A stretch of DNA of 64,000 nt from Rhodobiaceae bacterium (GCA_020637855.1 JACKJR010000002.1:186001-250000), one strand, 5' to 3'; positions 55,240 through 63,455 are shown, numbered from the stretch's first letter. A program made the numbers and translations. Notes: generated by a model from the sequence alone, not told the origin.

Positions 55240-57071
55240 CGCCCGATATTCCTGGCTGCACCGGTGTTGGCATCGAACTCAACGATGCGGATCGGCTTGG
55301 CGGATTTGGAATCGGCCTGACGTGTGAGGCGAGCGGTTTCGTCGCGCTTTTCGGGAACCCTGATCGTTGCGGCGGCGGCTTCGCGCATGCGCGCTTTCAT
55401 CGCCGCGCGGATGTCTTCGGGAACGGAAACCGCAACCTTCACACCATCGGCAGCCCTGGTGAGTCCGTTGTCCTGAAGCGCGCGGCCATGGCCGCCATTG
55501 AGATCATTGTTCAGCCCGCTGCCATCGGTCTGGCCGAACATCGCTTCAAGGATCGACTTGGGATCGAGGCTGCGCCCGTCGAAGGCATCGAAAGGTGCGC
55601 CGTCGCGGAACACGATCACTCGGCTTGCAAAGCCGATGAACTCTTCCAGTTCGGACGACATGTAGACGACCGACTTGCCCTCCTCGGCAAAGCTGCGCAG
55701 ATGTTTGTACAGCTCATGCTTGGCGCCAACATCGATACCGCGCGCGGGATCGTTGAGAACGATGATGTCGGGCCGCATGGCAAAGCCGCGCCCGATCAGA
55801 ACCTTCTGCTGGTTGCCACCCGACAGTGAGGTGATCAGATCTTCCTTCATGCCGAACTTGATCAGCAGGTTGTCGGCCTCGCGCTTGAACAGGGTTCCAA
55901 GCGTCGCGCGGTCGATAATGCCGAGGATGCCCGCCCGTTTCTTCTCGCGGTAGAGCGGCATCACCATGTTCTCGAAGATCGACAGCGAAGCGAAGATGCC
56001 CTCGCGCTTGCGGTCGCCGGAAACGTAAACGACGCGGTTGGCCACTGCTTCGGCAAGGCTGCGTAGCGGGTGCAGTTCACCATGGCGGTCGGTGACCTGC
56101 ACCAGGCCGGACTGCACGCTTTCTACGCCGGAGATCGCACGCACGAAGGCGTCCTGCCCTTGCCCATCGAGACCTGCGATGCCAACGATCTCGCCGTGGC
56201 GAAGGTGGAAATCGAAAATGCGCCCGCCCGGCCACACCGCGATGTTGTCGGCGCGCATGGCGAGCGTGCTGTCGGTCGGCTGCGGGCCGTGCTGGTCGTG
56301 ATGGGAGCCAGCCTCCTCGTCGCCGGTCATCAGTGCCAGAAGGTTCTTTTCGGTGATCTCTTCTCTTTCCAGCACGCCGACGTCGCGCCCGTCCCTCAGC
56401 ACCGTGGCGCGGTCGGAAATGCGGATCAGTTCGGCGATGCGGTGGGTGACGATCAGCACCGTCGTACCGGCATCGCGCATGGCGCGCATGCGCGCGAAGA
56501 GACGCTCGGTGCTGTCGAAATCGAGTGCGGCGGAACTTTCATCCAGAATCAGGATTTTCGGCTCGCTCAGCATCGCGCGGGCAATCGTGATCCACTGCTT
56601 GATACCCAGCGGCAACGTCCCGACTATGGCATGCGGATCAATCGGCTCGCCGCATAGTTCGCGCATCAGTTCTGCCGCGCGCGCAACCTTGCGGTCGTAC
56701 GACAGCGTCTTGGAGAACAGCGCATCGGCGCCCATGAAAATATTGTCGACAACGGAGCTCTCGTCGGCGACGAGAACCTCCTGATAGACGGTGGATATGC
56801 CGAGCGCCCGGCTTTCCGCGGGGGTCGACGGCGTCTCGCCGAGAATGGAGACCGAGCCGCTGTCGATCGGCAGGATGCCGGAGACCACTTTGGCCAGCGT
56901 GCTCTTGCCGCAGCCGTTGCCGCCCACAACCGCATGAATCTCGCCGGCACGGGCTGAAAAGCTCACACCATCGAGCGCGCGGGTCGGCCCGAAATACTTC
57001 TTCACATTGCGCACGATGATCGTCTCGCGACGCGGTGCGGCCTGTGGCGTATCTTCAGGTTTCGGCGACAT
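55236..57071 (-). CDS. Sugar-type ABC transporter ATP-binding protein (two ABC domains) with C-terminal extension
   Basis: 611 residues; RbsA/MglA proteins are about 500. First ABC domain: Walker A GGNGCGKSTLAK near 50, degenerate signature LPLGIKQWITIARAM near 160, Walker B ILILDESSAALDF near 180. Second domain: altered Walker A GLDGQGQDAF near 300, signature SLSGGNQQKVLIGRGFAM near 420, Walker B IIVLNDPARGIDVG near 443. Residues ~505-611 are an added, charged tail that ends RIVEFDANTG; a very similar IVEFD opens the lactonase-like protein at 58454. The ATG at 57071 is preferred over TTG 57074. Confidence 0.93.
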   Translation of the reverse strand: MSPKPEDTPQAAPRRETIIVRNVKKYFGPTRALDGVSFSARAGEIHAVVGGNGCGKSTLAKVVSGILPIDSGSVSILGETPSTPAESRALGISTVYQEVLVADESSVVDNIFMGADALFSKTLSYDRKVARAAELMRELCGEPIDPHAIVGTLPLGIKQWITIARAMLSEPKILILDESSAALDFDSTERLFARMRAMRDAGTTVLIVTHRIAELIRISDRATVLRDGRDVGVLEREEITEKNLLALMTGDEEAGSHHDQHGPQPTDSTLAMRADNIAVWPGGRIFDFHLRHGEIVGIAGLDGQGQDAFVRAISGVESVQSGLVQVTDRHGELHPLRSLAEAVANRVVYVSGDRKREGIFASLSIFENMVMPLYREKKRAGILGIIDRATLGTLFKREADNLLIKFGMKEDLITSLSGGNQQKVLIGRGFAMRPDIIVLNDPARGIDVGAKHELYKHLRSFAEEGKSVVYMSSELEEFIGFASRVIVFRDGAPFDAFDGRSLDPKSILEAMFGQTDGSGLNNDLNGGHGRALQDNGLTRAADGVKVAVSVPEDIRAAMKARMREAAAATIRVPEKRDETARLTRQADSKSAKPIRIVEFDANTGAARNIGR

Positions 57072-57101
57072 CAAGCTTTAAGTCCGGCTCCAACGGGATG
57101 G

Positions 57102-57129
57102 AGGCCGCCGGGAAAGTTCCCGGCGGCCT
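57102..57129 (-). terminator. Intercistronic hairpin between ABC binding-protein gene and ATPase gene
   Basis: AGGCCGCCGGGAA and TTCCCGGCGGCCT form a 13-base perfect inverted repeat with a two-base centre, about nine bases after the binding-protein stop. It lacks a U-run, so it probably protects the 3' end of the binding-protein message or partly attenuates the downstream genes. Confidence 0.75.
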
Positions 57130-57138
57130 GTGCTGCAA

Positions 57139-58308
57139 TTACTTTTTGTACATGGCCGGATCGGACGGGTTGACGAAGAACTGGTCGAGGAAAGCCGACG
57201 AGCCCCACTTGTCCTTGCCGACATTGAGCCAGTTCTGCGCGTTCTCGTCGCAGTTTTCCGGCAGCATCGTCATGACGTCGTCATGAGTGACGACCACCGG
57301 ATCGACGAGCACAGACTGCACCTTCGGGCCCTGGCCCAGCATCGTGCGCATCATGATGTCCCAGATGAGCGCGATGTCATCGCCGGGAGGCCATGCCTGC
57401 ACGGCGGCGGCGATCAGGTCCGGGTTCTTGCGCCACGTGCACAGCGCGCCGAGTTCGCCACCGATGGCGACCTTCACGCCGGTGCGGCCCGACTGCTGGA
57501 TGGCACGAAGCACGCCCATCTCGGCTGCCGACTGCACGACGATGCCGTCAAGCTTGCCGGGGTGCGTGGCGAGCCACTTCTGGACTTCGCCCTGCGCGAC
57601 CTGGTCGGTCCACATGCCGGCGATCGAGCCGACGACCTTGATGTCGGCTGACGTCGCAAGGCCGGCCTTCACGCCACGGTCCTGACTGTCGGATGCCGAC
57701 GTGCCGGGGATACCTTCGACGACGAGCACGTTGCCCTTGCCGCCCAGTTCCTCGGCCATGCGCTTGCCGATTTCGAAGCCGACGACCTGATAGTTGACCG
57801 AAGAATTGACCGAGGTCGGCGCGGTCAGATAGCCGGTGAAGGAGAACGTCGGAACGCCCTTGTCATAGGCGTACTGAACGGTCTGGTTCAGCGCTGTCGG
57901 GTTGGAACAGCACACGAAGATCGCGTCCACGCCCTGATCGACGAGCTGGCGCATCTGCTGGATCTGCGTTGAGTCGTTGAGGTTCGACTGCGTGATGACG
58001 ACCTCGCTGATCAGCCCGAGTTCCTTGTACTTCGGGATGACCACGTTCTGCAGATAGTCCATGGCGTTGGCACGCCAGGTGTTGCCGGCATAAGACGAGG
58101 CATAGCCGATCTTCCACGGCGGCGGGTTCTTGGCCTTGAATTCGCGCAGCGGGCTTGCTCCAACCGGCTGTGCGGGATCGAGCATCTCCGGGTTGTAGAG
58201 CCGGGCTGCTACATCCGGGTCGATTTCATCAACGCCCTCTGCGTTGGATGTGACGGCACCCATCAGCAGGATACCCGCTGCTGCCGCCAATGTGGCTACA
58301 AGTCTCAT
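57139..58308 (-). CDS. Sugar-type ABC transporter substrate-binding protein
   Basis: 389 residues. Signal peptide (LVATLAAAAGILLMGAVTSNA). After a 45-residue leader rich in Pro/Asp, the type I periplasmic-binding fold begins at WKIGYASSYAGNTWRANAMD; DQGVDAIFVCCSNPTALNQT near 130 and KGNVLVVEGIPGTSASDSQD near 195 are family-typical. The ligand is unknown: the operon also encodes a lactonase-like and an alpha/beta hydrolase, so a lactone, ester or glycoside is possible. It is followed by a strong hairpin before the ATPase gene. Confidence 0.92.
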   Translation of the reverse strand: MRLVATLAAAAGILLMGAVTSNAEGVDEIDPDVAARLYNPEMLDPAQPVGASPLREFKAKNPPPWKIGYASSYAGNTWRANAMDYLQNVVIPKYKELGLISEVVITQSNLNDSTQIQQMRQLVDQGVDAIFVCCSNPTALNQTVQYAYDKGVPTFSFTGYLTAPTSVNSSVNYQVVGFEIGKRMAEELGGKGNVLVVEGIPGTSASDSQDRGVKAGLATSADIKVVGSIAGMWTDQVAQGEVQKWLATHPGKLDGIVVQSAAEMGVLRAIQQSGRTGVKVAIGGELGALCTWRKNPDLIAAAVQAWPPGDDIALIWDIMMRTMLGQGPKVQSVLVDPVVVTHDDVMTMLPENCDENAQNWLNVGKDKWGSSAFLDQFFVNPSDPAMYKK

Positions 58309-58453
58309 GACTTCATCCTCCCTTGTGATGTCAAATTGAGACCGGCGGGGATTTTCCCATTTTCCGGCCCCGGTTTTCGATTCAGGCTCCCCTCGCCCTT
58401 TCTTCCTCCCTTGCCTTGCGCATCAGACAGGCAGTGTGAATGCCTCCGCTGCC

Positions 58454-59389
58454 TCAGTCGTAGAAATCGTGCGGCGCTTTCAGGAACGTCTTCCAGTTAT
58501 CCGGGTCGTGACCGGTGACCACCATGGCGCCGGTATCCTGGGCAACCCGCCTCAGCTTGGCGACGGAATCGGCGGCATCAGCCGATGACACGACGAGGCC
58601 CGGCAGCGCCTTGTTCTCCCAGTGATCGAGCGTGTAGGCAGCATCGATGGTCAGCAGGACCGGGCCGGTCTTGGGCAGCGTGATCAGGAACGACTGGTGC
58701 CCCGGCGCGTGCCCCGGCGTGAAGATCATGCGGATGACGCCATCGCCGAACAGGTCGTAGAAATCGGTGTATTCGCCGCCGAGGAACTTCCAGTTCAGTC
58801 CCGGGCGGTCGAAGTCGGCGCGGATATAGGCGCCTGCGGAAAACCAGTGCGGGTTGAAGGCGTATTCGTACTCGCGCCGCTGCACGATGATCTGCGCGTT
58901 GGGGAAATGGCCGATGGCACCGGTGTGGTCGAGATGCAGATGCGACTGCAGCACGTAACGCACCGAATGCGGATCAACGCCGACCGATTTGCACTGGTCG
59001 ACGCAATTGTCGGCAACATCCATGATCGGATCGTAGGCATCGACCACCGCGCCCCAGTGACCGCGCTTGTCGATGGCCGCCTCGATCGCGTTGCCGCCAT
59101 CGATGACGACATTGCCCATCGGATGCTTGATCAGGAACCAGGGAACCGGGATTTCGAAATCGCTCTCGCCCTGGTTCATCTTGATGTATTTGAGCTTGGT
59201 TCTGAGCGTTCCGGTCTGGAACATGTAGAGCTCGGTGCCGGATGAGTTGCGGCCGCGGCGCGCGGGTTCAGGCGCGCGCGCGGACATCGCCGGGCGCGGC
59301 GCAAGACTGCTTGAGCTCATCTTCGAGGACACCGAACCGGCATCGCTTTCAACGCGCTGACCCTTGTCGTCGAATTCCACGATCTTCAT
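58454..59389 (-). CDS. MBL-fold lactonase, AttM/BlcC-like (N-acyl-homoserine-lactonase family)
   Basis: 311 residues. From about residue 53 (ELYMFQTGTLRTKLKYIKMN) the sequence follows Agrobacterium AttM/BlcC closely. Metal site: QSHLHLDHTGAIGHFPNAQ (HxHxDH), FTPGHAPGHQSFL, LLTIDAAYTLDHWENKALPG and VVTGHDPDNWKTF. These enzymes open gamma-butyrolactone and acyl-homoserine lactones with two zinc ions. The first ~50 residues are an extra Ser/Ala/Arg-rich segment beginning MKIVEFDDKG, not seen in AttM. With the Fe-ADH and SSADH downstream it could supply gamma-hydroxybutyrate-type acids. Confidence 0.92.
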   Translation of the reverse strand: MKIVEFDDKGQRVESDAGSVSSKMSSSSLAPRPAMSARAPEPARRGRNSSGTELYMFQTGTLRTKLKYIKMNQGESDFEIPVPWFLIKHPMGNVVIDGGNAIEAAIDKRGHWGAVVDAYDPIMDVADNCVDQCKSVGVDPHSVRYVLQSHLHLDHTGAIGHFPNAQIIVQRREYEYAFNPHWFSAGAYIRADFDRPGLNWKFLGGEYTDFYDLFGDGVIRMIFTPGHAPGHQSFLITLPKTGPVLLTIDAAYTLDHWENKALPGLVVSSADAADSVAKLRRVAQDTGAMVVTGHDPDNWKTFLKAPHDFYD

Positions 59390-59426
59390 GAAGTCAGTCC
59401 CCGGATTTCACCCCTGTTACCGCGTC

Positions 59427-60275
59427 TCACGTCCGCTCACCGATGAGGCGCAGGGCCTCCTTCAGGTAGACCGCGAACAGCGGATAGTTCTCCGACATCG
59501 GGAAATGCCCGATGTCCTCCATCTCGATGTAGATACCGCCGGGAATTTGCCGCGCCGTTGTTTCGGTCGCTTCCGGCGGCGTCAGGTAGTCGTAGGTTCC
59601 GGTCATCATCACGACCGGGCAGCGCTTGGTATCGATTCCGCCAAGCTTGCCGCGCAGATCATGATCGACGGAGTAGAAGTAGAGATCGCCTTTGAAGACC
59701 TCCGAGCCTTGCGTGTAGTAGTGCCAGGTCAGCCAGCGATCCATTTCAGGGCTCTGCGGCGCCATCAGGTCCCAGACGCCCGACGCGCAGACCTGTGCGG
59801 CATTGGCGTGCGGATGACGCCACCAGTCGAGGAAGAAGCCGGGCGCATGCTCGGCCGCCTCGACGGGAATAACGGCGCGGAAGCGGTCCGGGTAATGCAG
59901 CGCGAGCTGGATTGCGACATTGCCGCCAAAGGAGGAGCCCATGAAGATCGGGTCTTCAAGCTCCAGCGCATCGCAGAAGGCAACGATGAAGTTCATGTAG
60001 TGCTCGGCGGTGAGCCGGTATTCCTCTTTCCACCACTCCTTGTTGTAGGGCGGGTCCGACTTTCCGTGGCGGGCAAGATCATAGGCGATGACGTCATAGT
60101 CCGCCGTGATCTCTGGGTCCTCGAGCAGATCGCGCCACTGGTGATTGTGGCAGCCTGCCGTATGCTGACAGACCAGCGGAACCCCTGAACCGTTGCGTAG
60201 GTAGAAAACCTTGTATTCGTAGCCGTCGACCTCAATGGTCACATAGCGGCCGACTACAGGCGAATGCTTGGCCAT
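59427..60275 (-). CDS. Alpha/beta hydrolase
   Basis: 282 residues from the ATG at 60275 (GGAG seven bases upstream). Nucleophile elbow MGSSFGGNVAIQLALHYP near 116-120, probable acid in TGTYDYLTPPEA near 232 and histidine in DIGHFPMSENYP near 260. Oxyanion region VCQHTAGCHNHQWRDL near 38. No signal peptide, so cytoplasmic. It probably hydrolyses an ester or C-C bond in a compound imported by the ABC system; the substrate is unknown. Confidence 0.9.
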   Translation of the reverse strand: MAKHSPVVGRYVTIEVDGYEYKVFYLRNGSGVPLVCQHTAGCHNHQWRDLLEDPEITADYDVIAYDLARHGKSDPPYNKEWWKEEYRLTAEHYMNFIVAFCDALELEDPIFMGSSFGGNVAIQLALHYPDRFRAVIPVEAAEHAPGFFLDWWRHPHANAAQVCASGVWDLMAPQSPEMDRWLTWHYYTQGSEVFKGDLYFYSVDHDLRGKLGGIDTKRCPVVMMTGTYDYLTPPEATETTARQIPGGIYIEMEDIGHFPMSENYPLFAVYLKEALRLIGERT

Positions 60276-60333
60276 CCAAAACTCCATGAGATTTCGGCAA
60301 AACGGCGCGCGCCCACGCGATGTCCGCTTCGGT

Positions 60334-60723
60334 TCATACCGGGACACCGACCTTGCGCAGCAATTCGAACTGCACCGTGAAATTGCGCAGGTTCTGCATC
60401 AGCACGAGATGATCGCCCTCGATCTTCAGATCGCGGCGAAAGCTCGCAGACCAGATGCCGTGATACATCGGTTCGGGAACGGGACGGGCGAACTCGCGCC
60501 AGGTCTGGGGGCTCGCCCGCAAAGCAAAATCGTAAGCGTCCATGGGGCCGGGATCGACATTGATCTCATGGACCTTGCCGTCGATCATCCTGACGATGAC
60601 CTTGGCGGTGCCCATGTCCCAGAGGTAGGTGCAGGTGAAATAGCGCGCCATGGCACCGATGGTCTGGTCGCGATCGGACGCTTCGCTGAACCGGACAGCC
60701 CAGTCCCTGACCGTCATCACCAT
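60334..60723 (-). CDS. SCP2-like small protein, first gene of the lactonase/ABC/rhodopsin train
   Basis: 129 residues from the ATG at 60723, with GGGAGGAAGG just upstream. The pattern DQTIGAMARYFTCTYLWDM, IDGKVHEINVDPGPMDAYDF, SPQTWREFARPVPEPMYHGI and IEGDHLVLMQNLRNFTVQF resembles sterol-carrier-protein-2-like domains, which bind acyl chains or hydrophobic ligands. Function in the pathway is unknown. The palindromes at 60785-60828 lie between it and the IclR gene. Confidence 0.75.
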   Translation of the reverse strand: MVMTVRDWAVRFSEASDRDQTIGAMARYFTCTYLWDMGTAKVIVRMIDGKVHEINVDPGPMDAYDFALRASPQTWREFARPVPEPMYHGIWSASFRRDLKIEGDHLVLMQNLRNFTVQFELLRKVGVPV

Positions 60724-60784
60724 GTGCCTTCCTCCCAAAAGTCACACACTGATCCTCCGGTAAAATCCGGAACGCTCATGGCAT

Positions 60785-60802
60785 TGTTCTTAATTCTGAA
60801 CC
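60785..60802. promoter_or_regulatory. Operator-like palindrome 1 (IclR candidate)
   Basis: TGTTCTTAATTCTGAACC: the TGTTC and TGAAC half-sites have the same seven-base spacing as palindrome 2. It is 62 bases upstream of the SCP2-like start. Confidence 0.55.
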
Positions 60803-60810
60803 ATGACCGT

Positions 60811-60828
60811 TGTTCAATATACTGAACA
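60811..60828. promoter_or_regulatory. Operator-like palindrome 2 (IclR candidate)
   Basis: TGTTCAATATACTGAACA, perfect six-base arms around six bases, 26 bases centre-to-centre from palindrome 1 and 68 bases before the IclR ATG at 60896. IclR proteins bind such palindromes as dimers or tetramers. Confidence 0.65.
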
Positions 60829-60895
60829 GATTTCAGTAGACAGAACGGTAGGCAGTGAGCTAGACGGCTGTCAAGGACAAATTCGGGAACCGCAG

Positions 60896-61693
60896 ATGAA
60901 CCGGCACGAGCCAAATCTGAAACTCGTACCCGCTGTTGAAAGGGCAACGCGCATCCTCGACCTGGTGGCGCGGACCCGGTCGTACCCGAGCCTTTCCGAA
61001 CTGTCGCGGGAGCTCGGGATCGCCAAGAGCTCGGTCCACACTTTGTGCAATACCCTGGTCCAGCTCGAACTTCTGATCCGCCGTCCGGACCAGACATTCC
61101 AGCTCGGACCTCACGTCATGCGCTGGTCCAATGCATTCACCCAACAATCTGACGTTGCGGCAGAATTTGCCACGATCTGGGATCAGGAAACCGAGCTGCC
61201 GGGGGCTACGATCACCCTCACCGTTCTTGATGGTTCAGAGGTTGTATATCTTGCTGCGCGCAACTCTGCCGTGAGTCATTCGCTGGTGGATTTCAAGGCC
61301 GGTATGCGTCTGCCGGCAGCCTTTACGGCAACCGGAAAAGCCTTCCTCAGCCACATGAGCGACTTCGAAGTAAAGCGCCTTTATGTCGATGGCCTGCCTC
61401 CTCCGCGCACGCCTCACAGCGTGCAGTCGATCGAAAAATTACTCGAGGAACTGCAGGAGACCCGCCGTAGGGGATACTCCATCGACGACCAGCAGGTGGC
61501 GGAAGGGATTATCTGCTACGGCTCGTCGGTTCTGGATTCCCGCAACCGGCCGATGGCCGGCATAGCCGTCAGTCTTCTCGCCGAAAGGCCATCGGAAGAA
61601 GAAACGGCACGCATCATTTCCAACGTCCAGCGCATCGCCAAGCGGCTATCGGTCCGCATGGGGGCGGACCTGCGCGCCGATCAGGTCAAATAA
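60896..61693 (+). CDS. IclR-family transcriptional regulator
   Basis: 265 residues from the ATG at 60896. An ATG at 60803 is in frame but would put palindrome 2 inside the coding region, and conserved sequence starts only after 60896. Winged helix: LVPAVERATRILDLVARTRS, LSELSRELGIAKSSVHTLCN. Effector domain: GMRLPAAFTATGKAFLSHM near 134 and RRGYSIDDQQVAEGIICYGS near 195. BlcR (AttJ), which controls the Agrobacterium blc genes, is also IclR-type. It probably regulates itself and the divergent minus-strand train. Confidence 0.93.
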   Translation: MNRHEPNLKLVPAVERATRILDLVARTRSYPSLSELSRELGIAKSSVHTLCNTLVQLELLIRRPDQTFQLGPHVMRWSNAFTQQSDVAAEFATIWDQETELPGATITLTVLDGSEVVYLAARNSAVSHSLVDFKAGMRLPAAFTATGKAFLSHMSDFEVKRLYVDGLPPPRTPHSVQSIEKLLEELQETRRRGYSIDDQQVAEGIICYGSSVLDSRNRPMAGIAVSLLAERPSEEETARIISNVQRIAKRLSVRMGADLRADQVK

Positions 61694-61774
61694 GTCAGAC
61701 GGAAACGACCGATATATGTGCCCGACCAACACGCCAAAAGTCGGAAGTCGAAATTTAAAATTAGTCGGAAATTG

Positions 61775-61789
61775 CCCCTTTATGAGGGG
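61775..61789 (-). terminator. Weak hairpin, possible tRNA-Lys terminator
   Basis: CCCCT and AGGGG pair around five bases, about 29 bases after the tRNA 3' end on the minus strand; only a short T-containing stretch (CAATTTCC) follows. The rest of 61694-61817 is A+T-rich without further recognisable features. Confidence 0.35.
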
Positions 61790-61817
61790 TGCTTTCCAGC
61801 TAAGTTATTGAAAATAT

Positions 61818-61893
<76 letters not shown>

Positions 61894-61993
61894 GCACCAA
61901 TTCGCGGAAGCGGCGATATAACAACGCCACCGATCCATGTCCAGCCATTGCGGGGCGCAATTGCGCGCCCCGCTGGCTTTTCACGAAAAAGGT

Positions 61994-63130
61994 TTATTCC
62001 GCTGCCTGCGCGGCCATACCCCGCGCGCGGCTCAACACACGGATGCAGCTGTCGAAATCACCGCGATCGACATAGCAGCCGTTGAGATGTCGGAACCCGG
62101 TTGCCGGATCGAACGCATCGCGCCCGTGCAGCACCCGGCGGTTGTCGAACACCACCATCTCGCCGCCCTTCAGTTTCAGCGTGACGAGATAGGCATCGTC
62201 CCGGCTCATCACCATGAACAGACGATAGGCGCGGTAGTAGCGTTCCATCAGGTCTGCCGGCAGATCGAATATATCCGCAAGATGCGCATTGAAGTTGATC
62301 CCGGCCACATTGCCGGCCTCGTCAAGCTCGAGCACGCATCTGCGGCAACGGATGTCGGTGTCAGCATCGTGGAACCGGAACGGCACCGACACCGTGGACA
62401 ACAGATCGAAGGCATCCGCGTCCTGTGCGCGGATGTCTTCGGCGATGGCAAACCCGTCGCAGAACAGCGACCCGCCACCGGTCGCCTCATTGGCAAGGCA
62501 GTGCAGAAACTGAAAGCCGGGCGGCAGCTCCTGATTGGTCAGATCGGTGTGCAACGGCAGCCGGTGGGCGGTATAGGCCAGGTTGTTCGGATCGGGTTTC
62601 GACACGACCTGAAAATCAACGCCGAAATTGGTTTCCCGAAGGAACCCGATACGCCGGGCGATCGCCATCCCGGCTGCAACCGAGTCCGCAATTCCCTCAA
62701 CGATCGACAGACCATAGATCCTCGTTCTCACAAGCCAGTCCAACAAGGCATCGTCCGACGCCATGACGTCGTCGGCGCCCGCCCTGGGAATACCGGAAGC
62801 ACCCAGCTCCCTGCGCCAGGCAAGCGGCGGGATATCTGCCGGATCGGGCATGCGAACGCCCGGCCGGTGATCGTGCAACCAGCCTGCATCGAACAGGCTG
62901 CGATGGCCATCGGGCCAGGTGATCTCGACCGCACCGTTGCCGGCCCTTACCTCTTTTGGCGCGATGTCGGCGCGGACCGAGGTCAGATCGAACGTGCGCT
63001 CCTGGGTCTGTGGGTGAAAACCGCTGGGGCAATTGTCCCGCAGCCAGATGAAGGGGAAGCGTGCATCCTCGCCATCGCTCCATACGACATGAACCGCGCG
63101 CTCTCGCGCGTTTAAAGTTGCAGAAGTCAT
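61994..63130 (-). CDS. Gamma-butyrobetaine-hydroxylase-like Fe(II)/2-oxoglutarate dioxygenase
   Basis: 378 residues from the ATG at 63130 (GGAG eight bases upstream). N-terminal ~95 residues form the DUF971/BBOX1 N-terminal domain (FPFIWLRDNCPSGFHPQTQE, with Cys). The TauD/TfdA catalytic domain follows: LPLHTDLTNQELPPGFQFLH near 210 with the HxD metal ligands, GGGSLFCDGFAIAEDI, and the distal His in MVVFDNRRVLHGRDAFDPAT near 335, then HLNGCYVDRGD. It likely hydroxylates gamma-butyrobetaine or trimethyl-lysine in carnitine metabolism; other carnitine genes are not in the window. Copy C of the dispersed repeat lies 20 bases upstream of the start. Confidence 0.92.
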   Translation of the reverse strand: MTSATLNARERAVHVVWSDGEDARFPFIWLRDNCPSGFHPQTQERTFDLTSVRADIAPKEVRAGNGAVEITWPDGHRSLFDAGWLHDHRPGVRMPDPADIPPLAWRRELGASGIPRAGADDVMASDDALLDWLVRTRIYGLSIVEGIADSVAAGMAIARRIGFLRETNFGVDFQVVSKPDPNNLAYTAHRLPLHTDLTNQELPPGFQFLHCLANEATGGGSLFCDGFAIAEDIRAQDADAFDLLSTVSVPFRFHDADTDIRCRRCVLELDEAGNVAGINFNAHLADIFDLPADLMERYYRAYRLFMVMSRDDAYLVTLKLKGGEMVVFDNRRVLHGRDAFDPATGFRHLNGCYVDRGDFDSCIRVLSRARGMAAQAAE

Positions 63131-63150
63131 TGAAATTTCTCCGCTTCCTA

Positions 63151-63194
63151 GCAATTCCAGGAAAAGTGTAACGCGGTTTTCCATCCGGAATTGC
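63151..63194. repeat. Dispersed intergenic repeat, copy C
   Basis: 44 bases with arms GCAATTCC and GGAATTGC, core AGGAAAAGTG and CGGTTTTCC. It sits in the leader of the dioxygenase gene. Confidence 0.85.
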
Positions 63195-63209
63195 GAAGAC
63201 CAGAAATGC

Positions 63210-63248
63210 AGAGCCGTGTAGGTGGGCTATTTTCGCCGGAACGGCTCT
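63210..63248. other. Long-loop inverted repeat in the 63131-63506 gap
   Basis: AGAGCCGT (63210-63217) and ACGGCTCT (63241-63248) are perfect complements around 23 bases. The gap between the dioxygenase and leuA genes (376 bases) holds the repeat copy, this structure and the leuA terminator; I see no convincing gene in it. Confidence 0.4.
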
Positions 63249-63455
63249 GGACATTGAGAAAACCGGATCAAGCCAAAGCACAGACCTGAATCCGGCGCGA
63301 TCAATGCCGTGGCGGCGGAGGCCACCACCAGTGGATCTTGCCATGCGGCGTACCGCAGTTACGCCCGACAGAAACCGGCATGCGATGTCTCCACATGCGA
63401 TTGAGCGGATGTGGCGAGTATCATGCCGGACTGCACGCGATGTCCATAAAAATAA

